Part shown: piece by piece, positions 17,339-27,063 of the stretch
Layout of the letters: the number at the start of each line of letters is the position of its first letter
Position numbering within the stretch: the first letter of the stretch is position 1
NCBI GenBank assembly: GCA_001873365.1
Contig: MNYZ01000007.1
Location: forward strand, 1-60,591
Origin: Oscillatoriales cyanobacterium CG2_30_40_61
Lineage (GTDB): Bacteria; Cyanobacteriota; Cyanobacteriia; Cyanobacteriales; Microcoleaceae
Direction: 5' to 3'
DNA: 60,591 nucleotides
Made by a program: the position numbers and the translations under genes
The notes under the pieces: model-generated
Told to the model about the DNA's origin: nothing
The model's database searches: none
What the model saw: the letters and a program-made list of their open reading frames with translations, nothing else

Positions 17339-17845
17339 ATGCCAATCAAGACTATATTAAGGGTTATTTTATTAAGGGTTATTCGGCTTTTGATTTCCAT
17401 GACTATTGAGGCTTGGATTTTTAAAAAAAGTTTTAATATATCTCCAAAATTGAGTGTGCAGTATACAATGGCTCTCAATTTATTGGCAAGTGCCTGTGAG
17501 TGGATTATTTTTTTAAATGCAGAATTAATATTTCCCTCAAAAGCTCGAGAAGAATTAATTAATTATTTGCTATTTCAACAAATTAAAAGTACCTCTTTTA
17601 TTGTATTTTTATTGACAGCTTTTAATTTTACTTTTTTACTCCTAATTAAATGGATAGGTTTTGAAACCTTACAATTCCTATCTACTAGAGACTTATCTAA
17701 AATTAGCAAGGTGTTTTCAGGCAATGCAGAAGAACGAATTAAAATGTCAGAACAATACAAGGATTTTAGAGTGATATTAGTAGCCCATACCCTAAGTTAT
17801 TCTTTGTTTTTATTCTTGGTATTTACATTATTTCTTTTTAAATAA
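17339..17845 (+). CDS. fraC: Filament integrity protein FraC
   Basis: A 168-residue membrane protein with three to four hydrophobic segments (about 8-26, 42-60, 84-105, 143-165). The segment TIEAWIFKKSFNISPKLSVQY resembles FraC of heterocystous cyanobacteria (here quoted as its first part, TIEAWIFKKS). It is followed one base later by a FraD-like gene and then by an ABC-2 permease of FraE type, the same order as fraC-fraD-fraE in Anabaena. FraC localises to septa and is needed for filament integrity and cell-to-cell transfer there. The name rests on gene order plus remembered similarity. Confidence 0.75.
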   Translation: MPIKTILRVILLRVIRLLISMTIEAWIFKKSFNISPKLSVQYTMALNLLASACEWIIFLNAELIFPSKAREELINYLLFQQIKSTSFIVFLLTAFNFTFLLLIKWIGFETLQFLSTRDLSKISKVFSGNAEERIKMSEQYKDFRVILVAHTLSYSLFLFLVFTLFLFK

Positions 17846-17846
17846 A

Positions 17847-18440
17847 ATGAAAAAAATAGTTAATTTTTTAAATGCCATCAAACCTAATCATCCCCTAGAT
17901 TGGAGAACATTTTTATTAATTAGTATTGCTATTTGGATAGCATCTGTTTTGGCAGTTAACAATGATTATGTCAGGAATGATTTGGCACTTTTAAGTCTAT
18001 TAATACTAGCAATTGCTATTGGCATTAGAACGAGTGAACCTCCCTTTATCATTGGGGAAATTGCTTTAAGTCCTTGGATTACGGCGGGTTTATTATGTTT
18101 AATAATTCATCAAAAAACCGGGATTAATAGACCGGATTTTGCGATAAAAGTCTGGCCGATTATCGCAGCTTGTTTAATCTTTATTCTGGAATTTATTCGA
18201 GATAAATTTAAAATTCAGTCTTCCCCTCCTTTAGTTCGGATGGGTTTTCTGATTGTTTTTCTGATTCATATTAATCTTTATTGCTGGATCGAGTTTTCTT
18301 TACGAGCAGAAAAATGGTTACAAACCGTTCCTAATATTCTTCCTACACCAGAGACTTTACAGCCAAATTCTGTTAAAATGAATCCAGTGTTTCCATTCTA
18401 TTCCTTCCTAGAAAGGAACCAAAAATCACGAAACTGCTAA
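17847..18440 (+). CDS. fraD: FraD-like septal protein (DUF5357), short form
   Basis: A 197-residue protein with five predicted membrane segments (about 21-38, 44-61, 74-90, 103-118, 130-148) and a short tail with Pro-rich LPTPETLQP. The ATG comes one base after the fraC stop, so coupling is likely. Anabaena FraD is about 340 residues with a large periplasmic C-terminal region; here only about 50 residues follow the last helix. No continuation was found in the other frames downstream. It may be a natural short form or a truncated one. Confidence 0.68.
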   Translation: MKKIVNFLNAIKPNHPLDWRTFLLISIAIWIASVLAVNNDYVRNDLALLSLLILAIAIGIRTSEPPFIIGEIALSPWITAGLLCLIIHQKTGINRPDFAIKVWPIIAACLIFILEFIRDKFKIQSSPPLVRMGFLIVFLIHINLYCWIEFSLRAEKWLQTVPNILPTPETLQPNSVKMNPVFPFYSFLERNQKSRNC

Positions 18441-18482
18441 TACTCTAGCAACCCTTATTATAATACCAACCGGAAAATTAAA

Positions 18483-19256
18483 ATGAATTTTAACAGAGTT
18501 TTTACCATTGCCAGCAACGTTTTTTTAGAAGTTGTTCGCGATCGCATTCTTTATATTATCGGTATTTTTGTACTGTTTTTAATGGGTTCAATTCGTTTAC
18601 TTCCAGAGGTTTCCGCCGGACTGGAAAACAAAATTACCCTAGATTTTGGCATCGCTATGATTAGTTTATTAAGCTTACTAATTACAGTTTTTGTTAGTGC
18701 TAATTTAATTAATAAAGAAATCGATAAAAAAACCGTTTATCTGTTAGTTTCTAAACCCGTTAGTCCGGCGGAAATGATTATCGGAAAACATTTTGGAATC
18801 TCGGCTTTTATTGCAGTTTTAATCTTAGTTATGACCCTATTATTTTTTAGTATTCTCAGTTTAAATCAAATTTCCTATCCTTTTACCAGTCTTAGTATTG
18901 CTTTTGTATTTATGTGGCTGCAACTGTCTTTAATTGCAGCAGTTGGGATTTTATTAGGAGTGTTTACCAGTTCCCTACTCGCCAGTTTATTAACCCTGGG
19001 TGTGTATGGGATGGGAAGTCTAAGTCGTGACTTACTTGCATTAGGAAAAATCAGCGAAAACCCCATCTTAGAACAGATCATGAAAACCACTTACATGATT
19101 TTACCCGACTTAGCACGACTGGATTTAAAAAATGAAGCGGTTTATGGTTATCTCCCCCCATCTTCATTATTAATAACTAATGGGATTTATGCTATCCTTT
19201 ATATGGTTATTCTGTTATCCCTGTCTATTGCAATTTTTGGGCAGAGAGAATTTTAG
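18483..19256 (+). CDS. fraE: ABC-2 type permease, FraE-like
   Basis: A 257-residue polytopic protein with six hydrophobic segments and the ABC-2 permease hallmarks: an N-terminal FLEVVRDRILY helix before the first span and INKEIDKKTVYLLVSKPVS after the second. No ATPase gene is next to it. In filamentous cyanobacteria the permease downstream of fraC-fraD is fraE, needed for septum maturation. It lies 42 bases after fraD and 31 bases before larE on the same strand. Confidence 0.8.
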   Translation: MNFNRVFTIASNVFLEVVRDRILYIIGIFVLFLMGSIRLLPEVSAGLENKITLDFGIAMISLLSLLITVFVSANLINKEIDKKTVYLLVSKPVSPAEMIIGKHFGISAFIAVLILVMTLLFFSILSLNQISYPFTSLSIAFVFMWLQLSLIAAVGILLGVFTSSLLASLLTLGVYGMGSLSRDLLALGKISENPILEQIMKTTYMILPDLARLDLKNEAVYGYLPPSSLLITNGIYAILYMVILLSLSIAIFGQREF

Positions 19257-19287
19257 TTAAATTAGAGAATTAGGTTTAATCTACACC

Positions 19288-20112
19288 ATGATAGTCGCAG
19301 AAAAATTACAACAACTCCAAGCCCTATTTCAAGAAATGGAACGAGCTCTAATTGCCTATTCGGGAGGAATAGACAGTACCCTAGTTGCTAAAATTGCCTA
19401 TGATGTATTAGGAGATCAGGCTTTAGCAGTAACGGCTGTTTCTCCTTCCTTGTTACCCGAAGACTTAGAAGATGCTCGAATTCAAGCCGCCGAAATTGGG
19501 ATTAAACATCAAGAAATTCAAACCCAAGAAATGGCTAATCCTAACTATACATCAAACCCGGTAAATCGGTGCTATTTTTGTAAAAGTGAACTCCATGATA
19601 GTCTTAAACCCTTAGCTCAAACCTGGGGTTATCTTTATATTGTTGATGGAGTTAATGCCGATGATTTAGGGGACTATCGCCCCGGAATTCAAGCGGCAAA
19701 AGAACGAGGTGTGCGTTCACCTTTAGCTGAATTAGGAGTTACTAAAGCCGAAGTTAGAGAAATTGCTAAATATCTGGGTTTAACTGCTTGGGATAAACCA
19801 GCCCAACCCTGCTTAAGTTCACGGTTTCCCTATACGGAAGAAATCACAATTCCTAAATTACAACGGGTGGGCAGAGCCGAAGTTTATTTAAGAAAATTAG
19901 GCTGGAAAAATCTACGAGTTCGTTCGGAAGGAGATACGGCCCGGATAGAATTATCCCCCGAACAAATTCAAGACTTTGTATTGATGACTGAATTACCTAA
20001 ATTAGTACAAACTTTTCAAGAATTTGGTTTTATTTATGTTACTTTGGATTTGGAAGGATATCGAAGTGGAAAATTAAACCAAGTCTTGCCTTCGGAGTTA
20101 ATTCGTACCTAG
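19288..20112 (+). CDS. larE: LarE-type ATP-dependent sulfur transferase
   Basis: A 274-residue PP-loop enzyme. LarE adenylates and then thiolates the pyridinium cofactor of the nickel-pincer nucleotide used by lactate racemase and relatives. Seen: PP-loop SGGIDS (25-30), a CxxC (C95 and C98, RCYFCKSEL) and C175 in QPCLSSRFPY. Three cysteines fit the LarE group proposed to bind an Fe-S cluster rather than the single sacrificial-cysteine group. No larA, larB or larC is present here. It follows fraE closely, probably by chance. Confidence 0.9.
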   Translation: MIVAEKLQQLQALFQEMERALIAYSGGIDSTLVAKIAYDVLGDQALAVTAVSPSLLPEDLEDARIQAAEIGIKHQEIQTQEMANPNYTSNPVNRCYFCKSELHDSLKPLAQTWGYLYIVDGVNADDLGDYRPGIQAAKERGVRSPLAELGVTKAEVREIAKYLGLTAWDKPAQPCLSSRFPYTEEITIPKLQRVGRAEVYLRKLGWKNLRVRSEGDTARIELSPEQIQDFVLMTELPKLVQTFQEFGFIYVTLDLEGYRSGKLNQVLPSELIRT

Positions 20113-20313
20113 ATAACTAAATTTTTTTAACTCCAAACCCCAAATCTGAACCAGACAAAAGAGGCAAAATAATGCAGTGTTGTATGATACCAATTATCAA
20201 ATATCCTAGGGACTATCAAGTTAAGTTGCTAATTTCAGCAATACAATCATCTATCCTGAATCAAGTTATTCTCAAAATCATCGGAAATTAATTAACAATT
20301 AGGAGTTGAGAAC

Positions 20314-21822
20314 ATGGCGAGTAGTTTTAAGCGAAATTCTGGTGATAAAAAGCATTTATTGAGTCAATTTAAACTCAGAACTCAAATGCTATTTGGGTAT
20401 GCTATTCCGGTTTTTATGTTTGCAGGTTCTACCTATATTGTTTATATCAATTCTAGCAAGGTATTTGAGGCATTTGATCAAGTTGAGAAAGTTCAAAAAA
20501 CAATTATTGTAACCGATAGCATCGTGTTAGCAGGTAGTAACATGGTTGCCAATAGTCGAGCCTATTTGATCAGCGAAGATCCAGAGTTTTTACAATTATA
20601 TGCTCAAAACTGGCAAAGATTTCAAGAAGCTAGTACCAGTCTGGATAGTGTGATTACTGTTCCCGAGCAACGGCAAAGATTTGAACAAATGAAAAAAATC
20701 GCACAGGATCATAATATATATCAAAATCAGGTGGTTAGCCTATTAGAACAGGGAAAGAAAAAAGAAAGTATTGAGCTTTTTAAAGAGGGTTTAGGAAAGG
20801 AATTACTTGCTAACTTTTTAACCCTTAACTCTGAATTTAATACCACGGAAATTCAAAGGCTGAATACGGAAAATCAGCAAGCCAGAAATACCCTACAAAA
20901 TGCAATTAATCTTTTAATCTTTGGTTCAATTCTTTCAATTTTAACCGCTTTTACGATTGCTTGGTTAATTTCTTCCTTAGTCAGTCGTAAAATTACTCAA
21001 GCCATTGATGCCATTAATAATTCCTCCTTGGAAATTAATGTAGCCGTTGACCAACAGGAAAAAATTATCAGCAGTCAAGCAAGTTCGGTGAATGAAACCA
21101 CCCGCACTATGGATGAATTAGAATTTTCAGCAAAACAGGCCAGCGAACAGGCGGAAACTTCTACATTAGGAGCCAAACAAGTTTTAAACCTAGCAGATAA
21201 TGGCAATGAACTGGTACAACAAACTTTGGTAGAAATGAACCAAATGAAAGAAAAAGTTGAAGCAATTGCCGAACAAATTTTACGTTTAAGTGAACAAACT
21301 AATCAAATTGGAAGTATCTCTCAAGTGGTGGGAGATTTAGCCAATCAAACTAATATGTTAGCCCTAAATGCCGCCGTAGAAGCCGTGAGAGCCGGAGAAT
21401 ATGGAAAAGGGTTTTCCGTCGTGGCTTCAGAGATTAGGAAGTTAGCTGATGAAAGCCAAAAATCCGCCCATCAAATTAATAATTTAGTCCTGGGAATTAA
21501 ACAGTCTAATAATTCAACTGGAGCCGTTACCGAAGCCGGAATTAAGAGTGTAGAAAATACCGTTGATTTAGCCCAACAAACCGCTTCCTCCTTTCGGAAT
21601 ATGTCCCTAGAACTGAGTAATATTGTTCAAAGTTCTCAACAAATTTCATTAAATTCTAAGCAACAAGCCGTAGCCATTCAACAGGTTGTAGTAGCGATGA
21701 ATAATCTGAATAAAAATGCTCAGGATACCAGTCTGGGTATGGGTCAAATTAAGCTAGGGATTCAAAAACTCAGCGATGCTGCTTTTGATTTAAAAGATAT
21801 TGTCCAAGAAACATCAAAATAA
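20314..21822 (+). CDS. Methyl-accepting chemotaxis protein
   Basis: A 502-residue chemoreceptor. TM1 is about 28-48 and TM2 about 197-219; between them is a helical periplasmic sensor of about 145 residues. The cytoplasmic signalling hairpin contains [20 protein letters not shown] and [20 protein letters not shown], the CheA/CheW-binding tip. A good AGGAG site precedes the ATG. In filamentous gliders such receptors steer phototaxis or motility through Hmp/Pix-type systems, but no che genes are adjacent. The gene ends against an ATCAGT array. Confidence 0.93.
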   Translation: MASSFKRNSGDKKHLLSQFKLRTQMLFGYAIPVFMFAGSTYIVYINSSKVFEAFDQVEKVQKTIIVTDSIVLAGSNMVANSRAYLISEDPEFLQLYAQNWQRFQEASTSLDSVITVPEQRQRFEQMKKIAQDHNIYQNQVVSLLEQGKKKESIELFKEGLGKELLANFLTLNSEFNTTEIQRLNTENQQARNTLQNAINLLIFGSILSILTAFTIAWLISSLVSRKITQAIDAINNSSLEINVAVDQQEKIISSQASSVNETTRTMDELEFSAKQASEQAETSTLGAKQVLNLADNGNELVQQTLVEMNQMKEKVEAIAEQILRLSEQTNQIGSISQVVGDLANQTNMLALNAAVEAVRAGEYGKGFSVVASEIRKLADESQKSAHQINNLVLGIKQSNNSTGAVTEAGIKSVENTVDLAQQTASSFRNMSLELSNIVQSSQQISLNSKQQAVAIQQVVVAMNNLNKNAQDTSLGMGQIKLGIQKLSDAAFDLKDIVQETSK

Positions 21823-21890
21823 TCAGTTATTAGTGAAAATCTTAATTTTATTTCTTAAACTGATAACTGATAACTGTTTACTGATAACTG
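21820..21890. repeat. ATCAGT array with inverted arms
   Basis: It spans the gap between the chemoreceptor stop and the S15 hydrolase ATG. The left arm TAATCAGTTATTAGTG starts at the stop codon. The right arm is AACTGATAACTG words ending six bases before the ATG. The arms can pair across about 30 bases. Confidence 0.75.
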
Positions 21891-21896
21891 AAAAAA

Positions 21897-23549
21897 ATGA
21901 TTATTCAAGAAACAGCCTCTTTAATTACCCGGGATGGAATTCGACTAGATGCGGATATTTATCGACCCGATACGGAGGAAAAATTACCGGTTTTATTAAT
22001 GCGACAACCCTATGGGAGAGCGATCGCTTCGACCGTTGTTTATGCCCATCCTAAATGGTATGCTCAACAGGGTTATATTGTAGTAATTCAAGATGTGAGA
22101 GGACGGGGAACTTCTCAAGGGAAATTTAAACTTTTTACCCATGAAACAGAAGACGGGTTAGATACTATTAATTGGGTTGCTAATTTTCCTAATAGTAACG
22201 GTCAGGTGGGAATGTATGGATTTTCCTATCAAGGATTAACTCAAGTTTACGCCGCTTCTAACCATCCCAAAGCCTTAAAAACCATTTGTCCGGCGATGAT
22301 GAGTTATGATTTATACGGAGATTGGGCCTATGAAGGCGGGGCTTTTTGTTTATCTGCTAACCTGGGATGGGCGATGCAAATTTCTGCCGAAACAGCCCGA
22401 TTAAATAAGGATGAAATAGCCTATAATTCTTTGTATCAAGCCTCTCGCAATTTACCCTTTTTTGATCCTATTCCTGCTAGTCCAGATGTGTTAAAAATTC
22501 ATGATTCAGATTCATTTTATCATGAATGGTTAGCCCATGATCAACCCGATGAATATTGGCAAAATCTATCCCCAAAATTAGACAATTTAGACTTACCGAT
22601 GCTACATATTGGGGGATGGTTTGATACGTATTTAAGAGGAACAATTAATTTTTATCAAGAAATGGTGAAGCGCGCCTCCTCACCCCAATATTTAATTATC
22701 GGCCCCTGGGCCCATCTTCCTTGGGGGCGAAAAGTGGGGTCGGTGAATTATGGGTTAACCGCATCTAGCTTTATTGATAGTCTGCAAATTCAATGGTTTG
22801 ATACTTTTTTAAAAGGTAAAGAAAACCCAATTTTTAATCAAAATCAGGTTTGTTTATTCGAGATGGGAACTCAAGTTTGGCGAGAATTTAAACAATGGCC
22901 GTCATCGCCCGCCCCGATTTATTATTTATCAACTAATGGACTCGCTAATTTACGAGAAGATGCTGGAATCTTAACATTAAATTGTCCTGAAAATTCTCAA
23001 GAAGATGTCTTTGTCCATGACCCTTGGCGCCCGGTTCCCGCCCTCGGAGGTCATGCAATTTATCCTACGGGTTCCTTTGACCGTTCTAGCTTAGACTGTC
23101 GCAGTGATATTGTTACCTATACCTCGGAACCCTTGAGTCAAGATTTATATTTAGCTGGAGATTTAACCGTAGAAATTTATTGCAGCGCGGACAGACCGAG
23201 TTTTGATTTATCTGCGGTGTTATCAGAAGTTAAACCCGATGGTAGTGTTAATAATTTTAGTCAAGGCTATCGAAAGATTGATAATAATTATAACACAAAC
23301 AATGATTTTATTCAACATAAAAATATAAATTTATACTCAATAAAACTACAAGCCACTTGTATTAGAATCCCTCAAAATCATTGTTTACGTTTAAGTATTA
23401 GTGGAGCTTGTTTTCCAGCCTATCCCGTCAACTCAGGAACCCAAAAACCTCTAAATCAAACCCACCTAATCGACAATCAAATTATTACCTTAACTATTTA
23501 TACTGGGAGTAATTTCCCTTCAAAAATTATATTATCAAATCCCGATTAG
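21897..23549 (+). CDS. S15-family (CocE/NonD) serine hydrolase
   Basis: A 550-residue alpha/beta hydrolase of the X-Pro dipeptidyl-peptidase / cocaine-esterase type. The nucleophile is S110 in GFSYQG; the acid lies in HIGGWFDTY and the catalytic histidine in GPWAHLPWG. The C-terminal third (about 350-550) is the beta-jelly-roll domain of the family. No signal peptide is seen, so it is cytoplasmic. The true substrate may be a peptide, ester or amide. It is separated from the CHASE2 cyclase by a MITE-like repeat. Confidence 0.92.
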   Translation: MIIQETASLITRDGIRLDADIYRPDTEEKLPVLLMRQPYGRAIASTVVYAHPKWYAQQGYIVVIQDVRGRGTSQGKFKLFTHETEDGLDTINWVANFPNSNGQVGMYGFSYQGLTQVYAASNHPKALKTICPAMMSYDLYGDWAYEGGAFCLSANLGWAMQISAETARLNKDEIAYNSLYQASRNLPFFDPIPASPDVLKIHDSDSFYHEWLAHDQPDEYWQNLSPKLDNLDLPMLHIGGWFDTYLRGTINFYQEMVKRASSPQYLIIGPWAHLPWGRKVGSVNYGLTASSFIDSLQIQWFDTFLKGKENPIFNQNQVCLFEMGTQVWREFKQWPSSPAPIYYLSTNGLANLREDAGILTLNCPENSQEDVFVHDPWRPVPALGGHAIYPTGSFDRSSLDCRSDIVTYTSEPLSQDLYLAGDLTVEIYCSADRPSFDLSAVLSEVKPDGSVNNFSQGYRKIDNNYNTNNDFIQHKNINLYSIKLQATCIRIPQNHCLRLSISGACFPAYPVNSGTQKPLNQTHLIDNQIITLTIYTGSNFPSKIILSNPD

Positions 23550-23581
23550 AATTGTGTTTAGGGTAGTAGGGTTAATTCATC

Positions 23582-23690
23582 AGGACTTACGCACCCAACC
23601 AAAGAAACCGGGTTTTTTTCCGAAAATACTTTGTTGTGACCCAAATATTATCTAAAAAACCCGGTTTCTCGGGCCCCATGCGTAAGTCCT
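23582..23690. mobile_element. MITE-like element with 12-bp terminal inverted repeats
   Basis: A 109-bp non-coding element. Its ends are AGGACTTACGCA (23582-23593) and the exact complement TGCGTAAGTCCT (23679-23690). Inside is a second inverted pair AGAAACCGGGTTTTT / AAAAAACCCGGTTTCT. ATTCAT occurs on both flanks and may be a target duplication. The same end sequence recurs at 60408. Confidence 0.7.
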
Positions 23691-23708
23691 ATTCATGAAT
23701 TATCTCTA

Positions 23709-25943
23709 CTATACCTTAATATTTTTATAAAGTTGATTGAAATATTTTTCAATCTCTGGAGGTTTAGCCGTAAACCCAACATAAAAAGCTCCGGTTGTCG
23801 CCGATTTTTCTAAAACTTTCGCATAAATATCATCACTCCATTGGTCTGTTTCTAATTTCAGATTAAGTTTTAAATTCGCTAAAGCACCAGGAATCAGATT
23901 ATTATTCGCCTCAGTAACAATTAGACCACCTTTTTCCGATAATTCGACTAAACTAGCCATCAAAATACTATCACCAATATGTTTTCCATCCAAAATAAAA
24001 TATTGTAATAATATCGGAGTTGGAATCTGATAAAAATGCTGTTCTTGTTTAGAAATATACAGATTATATTTACCTGCAATTCCTCCCACTTCATAAATAG
24101 TAATCGGTTTTTTCACACCCTTGGGTTGAACTAATTTCTGATTTTCAATTTTAATTAAATCGCGACCAGCTTGATTTAAAGTCATTTCAGAAATAAAGAT
24201 TTGTCCTCCGGTTGTATAGGATTCAATTCGATAGGTTAAATTAACTTGATTCCCCACAACCCCGTATTTTGTGCGTTTTTCTGAACCAATATTTCCCACC
24301 ACAACTTCCCCGGTATTAATCCCAATTCCCATATCTAAAACCGATAAATCCCACTTTTGTAATTGTTCATTTACCTTCTGCATTGCTAATTGCATACCCA
24401 CCGCGCAAGCAATCGCCCGTTGAGCATCATCTTCCCGTAAAGTCGGAGCACCAAATAAAACTAAAATTCCATCCCCCATAAACTCATCAATGGTTCCTTG
24501 ATAGACCGTAATCACATCGGCCATACAGGACAAATAAAAGTTTAAAATTCTAACGACTTCCTCCGGGGTTAACCGTTCACTCATGGCCGTAAAGCCGCGT
24601 AAATCCGAGGTTAAAATCGTAATTTTTCGGCGCTCTCCTCCAAGTTTTAAACCTTCAGGTCTTTCTAATAAATTAGAGACAATTTCAGCAGTTAAATAAC
24701 GTCCGAAAATATTTCTAATATCCGCAGCAGAACGAGCAATATAAGCCGTAATTGCGATCGCCGAACCCGCCAACGCCAAAAAAGGAGGAACCACCGGAAC
24801 CCACCACCCTTGAATAAACAAAAAATAGGTACTTCCGAGTAAAATTCCCGTAGCTAAAATCGAAATTGCCACCTGGCGAATAATTAATAATTGTACTTTA
24901 GCCGTTGCTCGAAATTTCCAAGTTAAAATCGCTCCTGTTCCCGACCAAATCAATATCCAAACCCATTCTAAAGGATCGGATAAGGTTTTAATTAAAGGAC
25001 GATTATCTAAAGCCGTACTAATAATTTGACTGGTAATATGGGCATGAACTTCTACCCCAGCCATGCGTTGATTCGCCGACAAAGTATAGGGAGTTGACAT
25101 TAAATCCTTGAAACTTTCTCCGACCGAACCAATTAAAATAATTCGATTTTTTCCCCAATCTTGCGGTAATTTATTAGTTAAAATATCTCGAAAAGAAACA
25201 ATTTCAAAACTACGGTTATATCCTCGATAATTTAAAAAGATTTGATAGCCCCCAGTATCAGCCCGCACATAGCCCCCATCATTTTTAGCCAAGGGTCTAA
25301 AAACAGTCTGATTAAATTTCCACCAATTATTAGTACCGGGTACTATTTCTGGGGCCACTCCTTGAGCATCTAAATAAAACATTGCTAAAAACAACCCCAA
25401 ACTATATACTGGTTGTTGTTGATCATTATTAACAACTAATAACGCCCGGCGAATAATATTATCTTCATCTAAAATTAAATCATTTGCCGCCACTCGATTT
25501 TTTGCTTTCAAAATTGGAGGCGCGGCCACGGACTCTAAGGATTCATCCCCAACTACTTTTTCAATTCCGATTAAATTAGGAGTTTCTGCTAATAGTTTAA
25601 TTAACTGTTGATGACCGGGTTCAAAAGGTAAATCTCGGTAAATATCTAACCCAATCACCGTCGGTTTCATGGCAACTAATTTCTCGATTAATTCAGCATA
25701 AATCTGGTCAGGAACATAACCCTGACCGATATATTTCATATCCGCTTCATCTAACCCGACAATCGCAATTCTCTGATCCTTAGTTTCTAGGGGACGCAGA
25801 CGCATATATTGGTCATAAACCGCCCATTCCCAGGATTGTAAAACCCCAGAAAAACGCAGCAGGATTACCAGACCTGCCATAACTGGGGTTGTAATCCAAA
25901 CGCCACGCCACTCCCAGACTAATTGTTTAATTTTTGCCCTCAT
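23709..25943 (-). CDS. CHASE2 sensor adenylate/guanylate cyclase
   Basis: A 744-residue membrane signalling enzyme. One N-terminal membrane span (about 16-35) precedes an extracytoplasmic CHASE2 domain (about 50-305), followed by three spans (about 325-400). The class III cyclase domain is about 435-615, with metal aspartates D447 (DLRGFT) and D491 (FMGDGILVLFG). A C-terminal region of about 120 residues follows. CHASE2 cyclases are frequent in Oscillatoriales. The DUF928 gene lies just upstream on the same strand (32 bases), so the two are probably an operon. The nucleotide product cannot be fixed by eye. Confidence 0.93.
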   Translation of the reverse strand: MRAKIKQLVWEWRGVWITTPVMAGLVILLRFSGVLQSWEWAVYDQYMRLRPLETKDQRIAIVGLDEADMKYIGQGYVPDQIYAELIEKLVAMKPTVIGLDIYRDLPFEPGHQQLIKLLAETPNLIGIEKVVGDESLESVAAPPILKAKNRVAANDLILDEDNIIRRALLVVNNDQQQPVYSLGLFLAMFYLDAQGVAPEIVPGTNNWWKFNQTVFRPLAKNDGGYVRADTGGYQIFLNYRGYNRSFEIVSFRDILTNKLPQDWGKNRIILIGSVGESFKDLMSTPYTLSANQRMAGVEVHAHITSQIISTALDNRPLIKTLSDPLEWVWILIWSGTGAILTWKFRATAKVQLLIIRQVAISILATGILLGSTYFLFIQGWWVPVVPPFLALAGSAIAITAYIARSAADIRNIFGRYLTAEIVSNLLERPEGLKLGGERRKITILTSDLRGFTAMSERLTPEEVVRILNFYLSCMADVITVYQGTIDEFMGDGILVLFGAPTLREDDAQRAIACAVGMQLAMQKVNEQLQKWDLSVLDMGIGINTGEVVVGNIGSEKRTKYGVVGNQVNLTYRIESYTTGGQIFISEMTLNQAGRDLIKIENQKLVQPKGVKKPITIYEVGGIAGKYNLYISKQEQHFYQIPTPILLQYFILDGKHIGDSILMASLVELSEKGGLIVTEANNNLIPGALANLKLNLKLETDQWSDDIYAKVLEKSATTGAFYVGFTAKPPEIEKYFNQLYKNIKV

Positions 25944-25975
25944 GCAACTTATTTTAGAATATATGCTTTACCTTT

Positions 25976-26755
25976 CTAGGGCGTAGATTGATGATCAGAA
26001 TTAATCACTGTTGTTTCTGGTGCAAAAGGAGCTTCTGCAATTTGTTGATTAATTTTAATGGATGTGAGCAGTTCTTTCCATAATTCTGGTTGAGAATCTC
26101 GCATCTGGGCCATGATCATTAAGGTATCTTGCCAGAGGTTTTCTCGGGCATAAATTTCCGCTTTTTTTAAGGGAGTTTTAGCTTTTTCAATGGCATTTTT
26201 TAGGGGGACATTCAGTTGATTTCGCTGAATAGAAACCTTTAAGGTATCGATAAATTCTTGTCCGTCCGTTTCACAGGTAATAGAAAAGATCCATTTATAT
26301 TGACTTCCCGTTTCTAGGGCGACAGTTTTCGGCAGTTGAATCTGGAGAATACTGGGTTTTACCGGGAGTTGAACTACGGTATTATAAACATCTTTTCCTT
26401 GTTGATTAATCAGAACAAATTCACCGGTTTTTACCTTAGATTCAGGAACATAAATAAAGAAGGTGGGATGGGCAGAAACCGTTAAAGTTTTCTGACTCGG
26501 GACTAAAGCAGTCATTTTTGTATTGCCAATTCCACATTGACTAGCAGCAAGAGTCTCACCTCCCCGGGTTCCTCCCCCAGCCGTGCTCACTGGCCCTTCT
26601 CCTTTGGGGGCCGGGGGAAATTGTAAGCTGATTTGCATGGGAGCATTCACCGAAGGTTGTATCCCTATGCGTGAAGTAGTGATTGCTAAACTAGGTGCGG
26701 TGGGTAACAGAATCCCTAAAACCAGACTTAAAAAACCAACAGACTTGATAACCAT
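25976..26755 (-). CDS. DUF928 family exported protein
   Basis: A 259-residue protein with an N-terminal signal peptide (about 1-25, hydrophobic SVGFLSLVLGILLP). The DUF928 core runs from about residue 75 (MTALVPSQKTLTVSAHPTFF) to 235 (QRNQLNVPLKNAIEKAKTPL, helical end). A Gly-rich linker, PAPKGEGPVSTAGGGTRGG, separates signal and core. Such genes commonly neighbour CHASE2, FecR and CHAT genes in cyanobacteria. A TATAAT on the minus strand lies at 26779-26784. Role unknown; likely envelope-associated. Confidence 0.87.
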   Translation of the reverse strand: MVIKSVGFLSLVLGILLPTAPSLAITTSRIGIQPSVNAPMQISLQFPPAPKGEGPVSTAGGGTRGGETLAASQCGIGNTKMTALVPSQKTLTVSAHPTFFIYVPESKVKTGEFVLINQQGKDVYNTVVQLPVKPSILQIQLPKTVALETGSQYKWIFSITCETDGQEFIDTLKVSIQRNQLNVPLKNAIEKAKTPLKKAEIYARENLWQDTLMIMAQMRDSQPELWKELLTSIKINQQIAEAPFAPETTVINSDHQSTP

Positions 26756-27063
26756 GAGATTATGCCTCTTTAATATCCATTATAATGATCATCATGATGC
26801 ACCATCGCAGAACAAAAATTTATATCCCATTGGGGTGAATTTCCAGACCAAATTGGTAAATTCCGGGGATTCATTCCTGTAAGACGGTTTAATTACTTCA
26901 AAAGTTGCCTCTTGGAAAGAATAGATATAATTAAGATTAAAGAAACTACGGAATTAAAACGAAACTCTAACCTTGATCAATACTAAAACCATGAGTTTAA
27001 TTCCTGATGCTTCTATCGGTGCTTTAATTGGAGGGGTAATTTATGAATTACCCCTACTATAAA
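26756..27063. other. Gap with a 23-codon open frame and a hairpin
   Basis: The gap lies between two minus-strand genes. A plus-strand frame 26991-27062 reads MSLIPDASIGALIGGV and ends after 23 codons; there is no clear ribosome-binding site, so I do not call it a gene. The rest (26800-26990) is AT-rich with nothing recognisable beyond the putative DUF928 promoter. Confidence 0.3.
27033..27054 (-). terminator. Hairpin downstream of the TPR-methyltransferase gene
   Basis: GGGGTAATT, a 4-base loop and AATTACCCC form a perfect 9-bp stem ten bases beyond the stop of the 27064-28950 gene. No T-run follows, so termination is uncertain; it may only protect the 3' end. Confidence 0.45.

Noticed and set aside
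21800-22054. 84-residue plus-strand frame across the array before the S15 gene
   Set aside because: It runs through repeat DNA and out of frame inside the hydrolase gene.
26991-27062. 23-codon plus-strand peptide gene
   Set aside because: No ribosome-binding site and its end coincides with a hairpin; likely chance.
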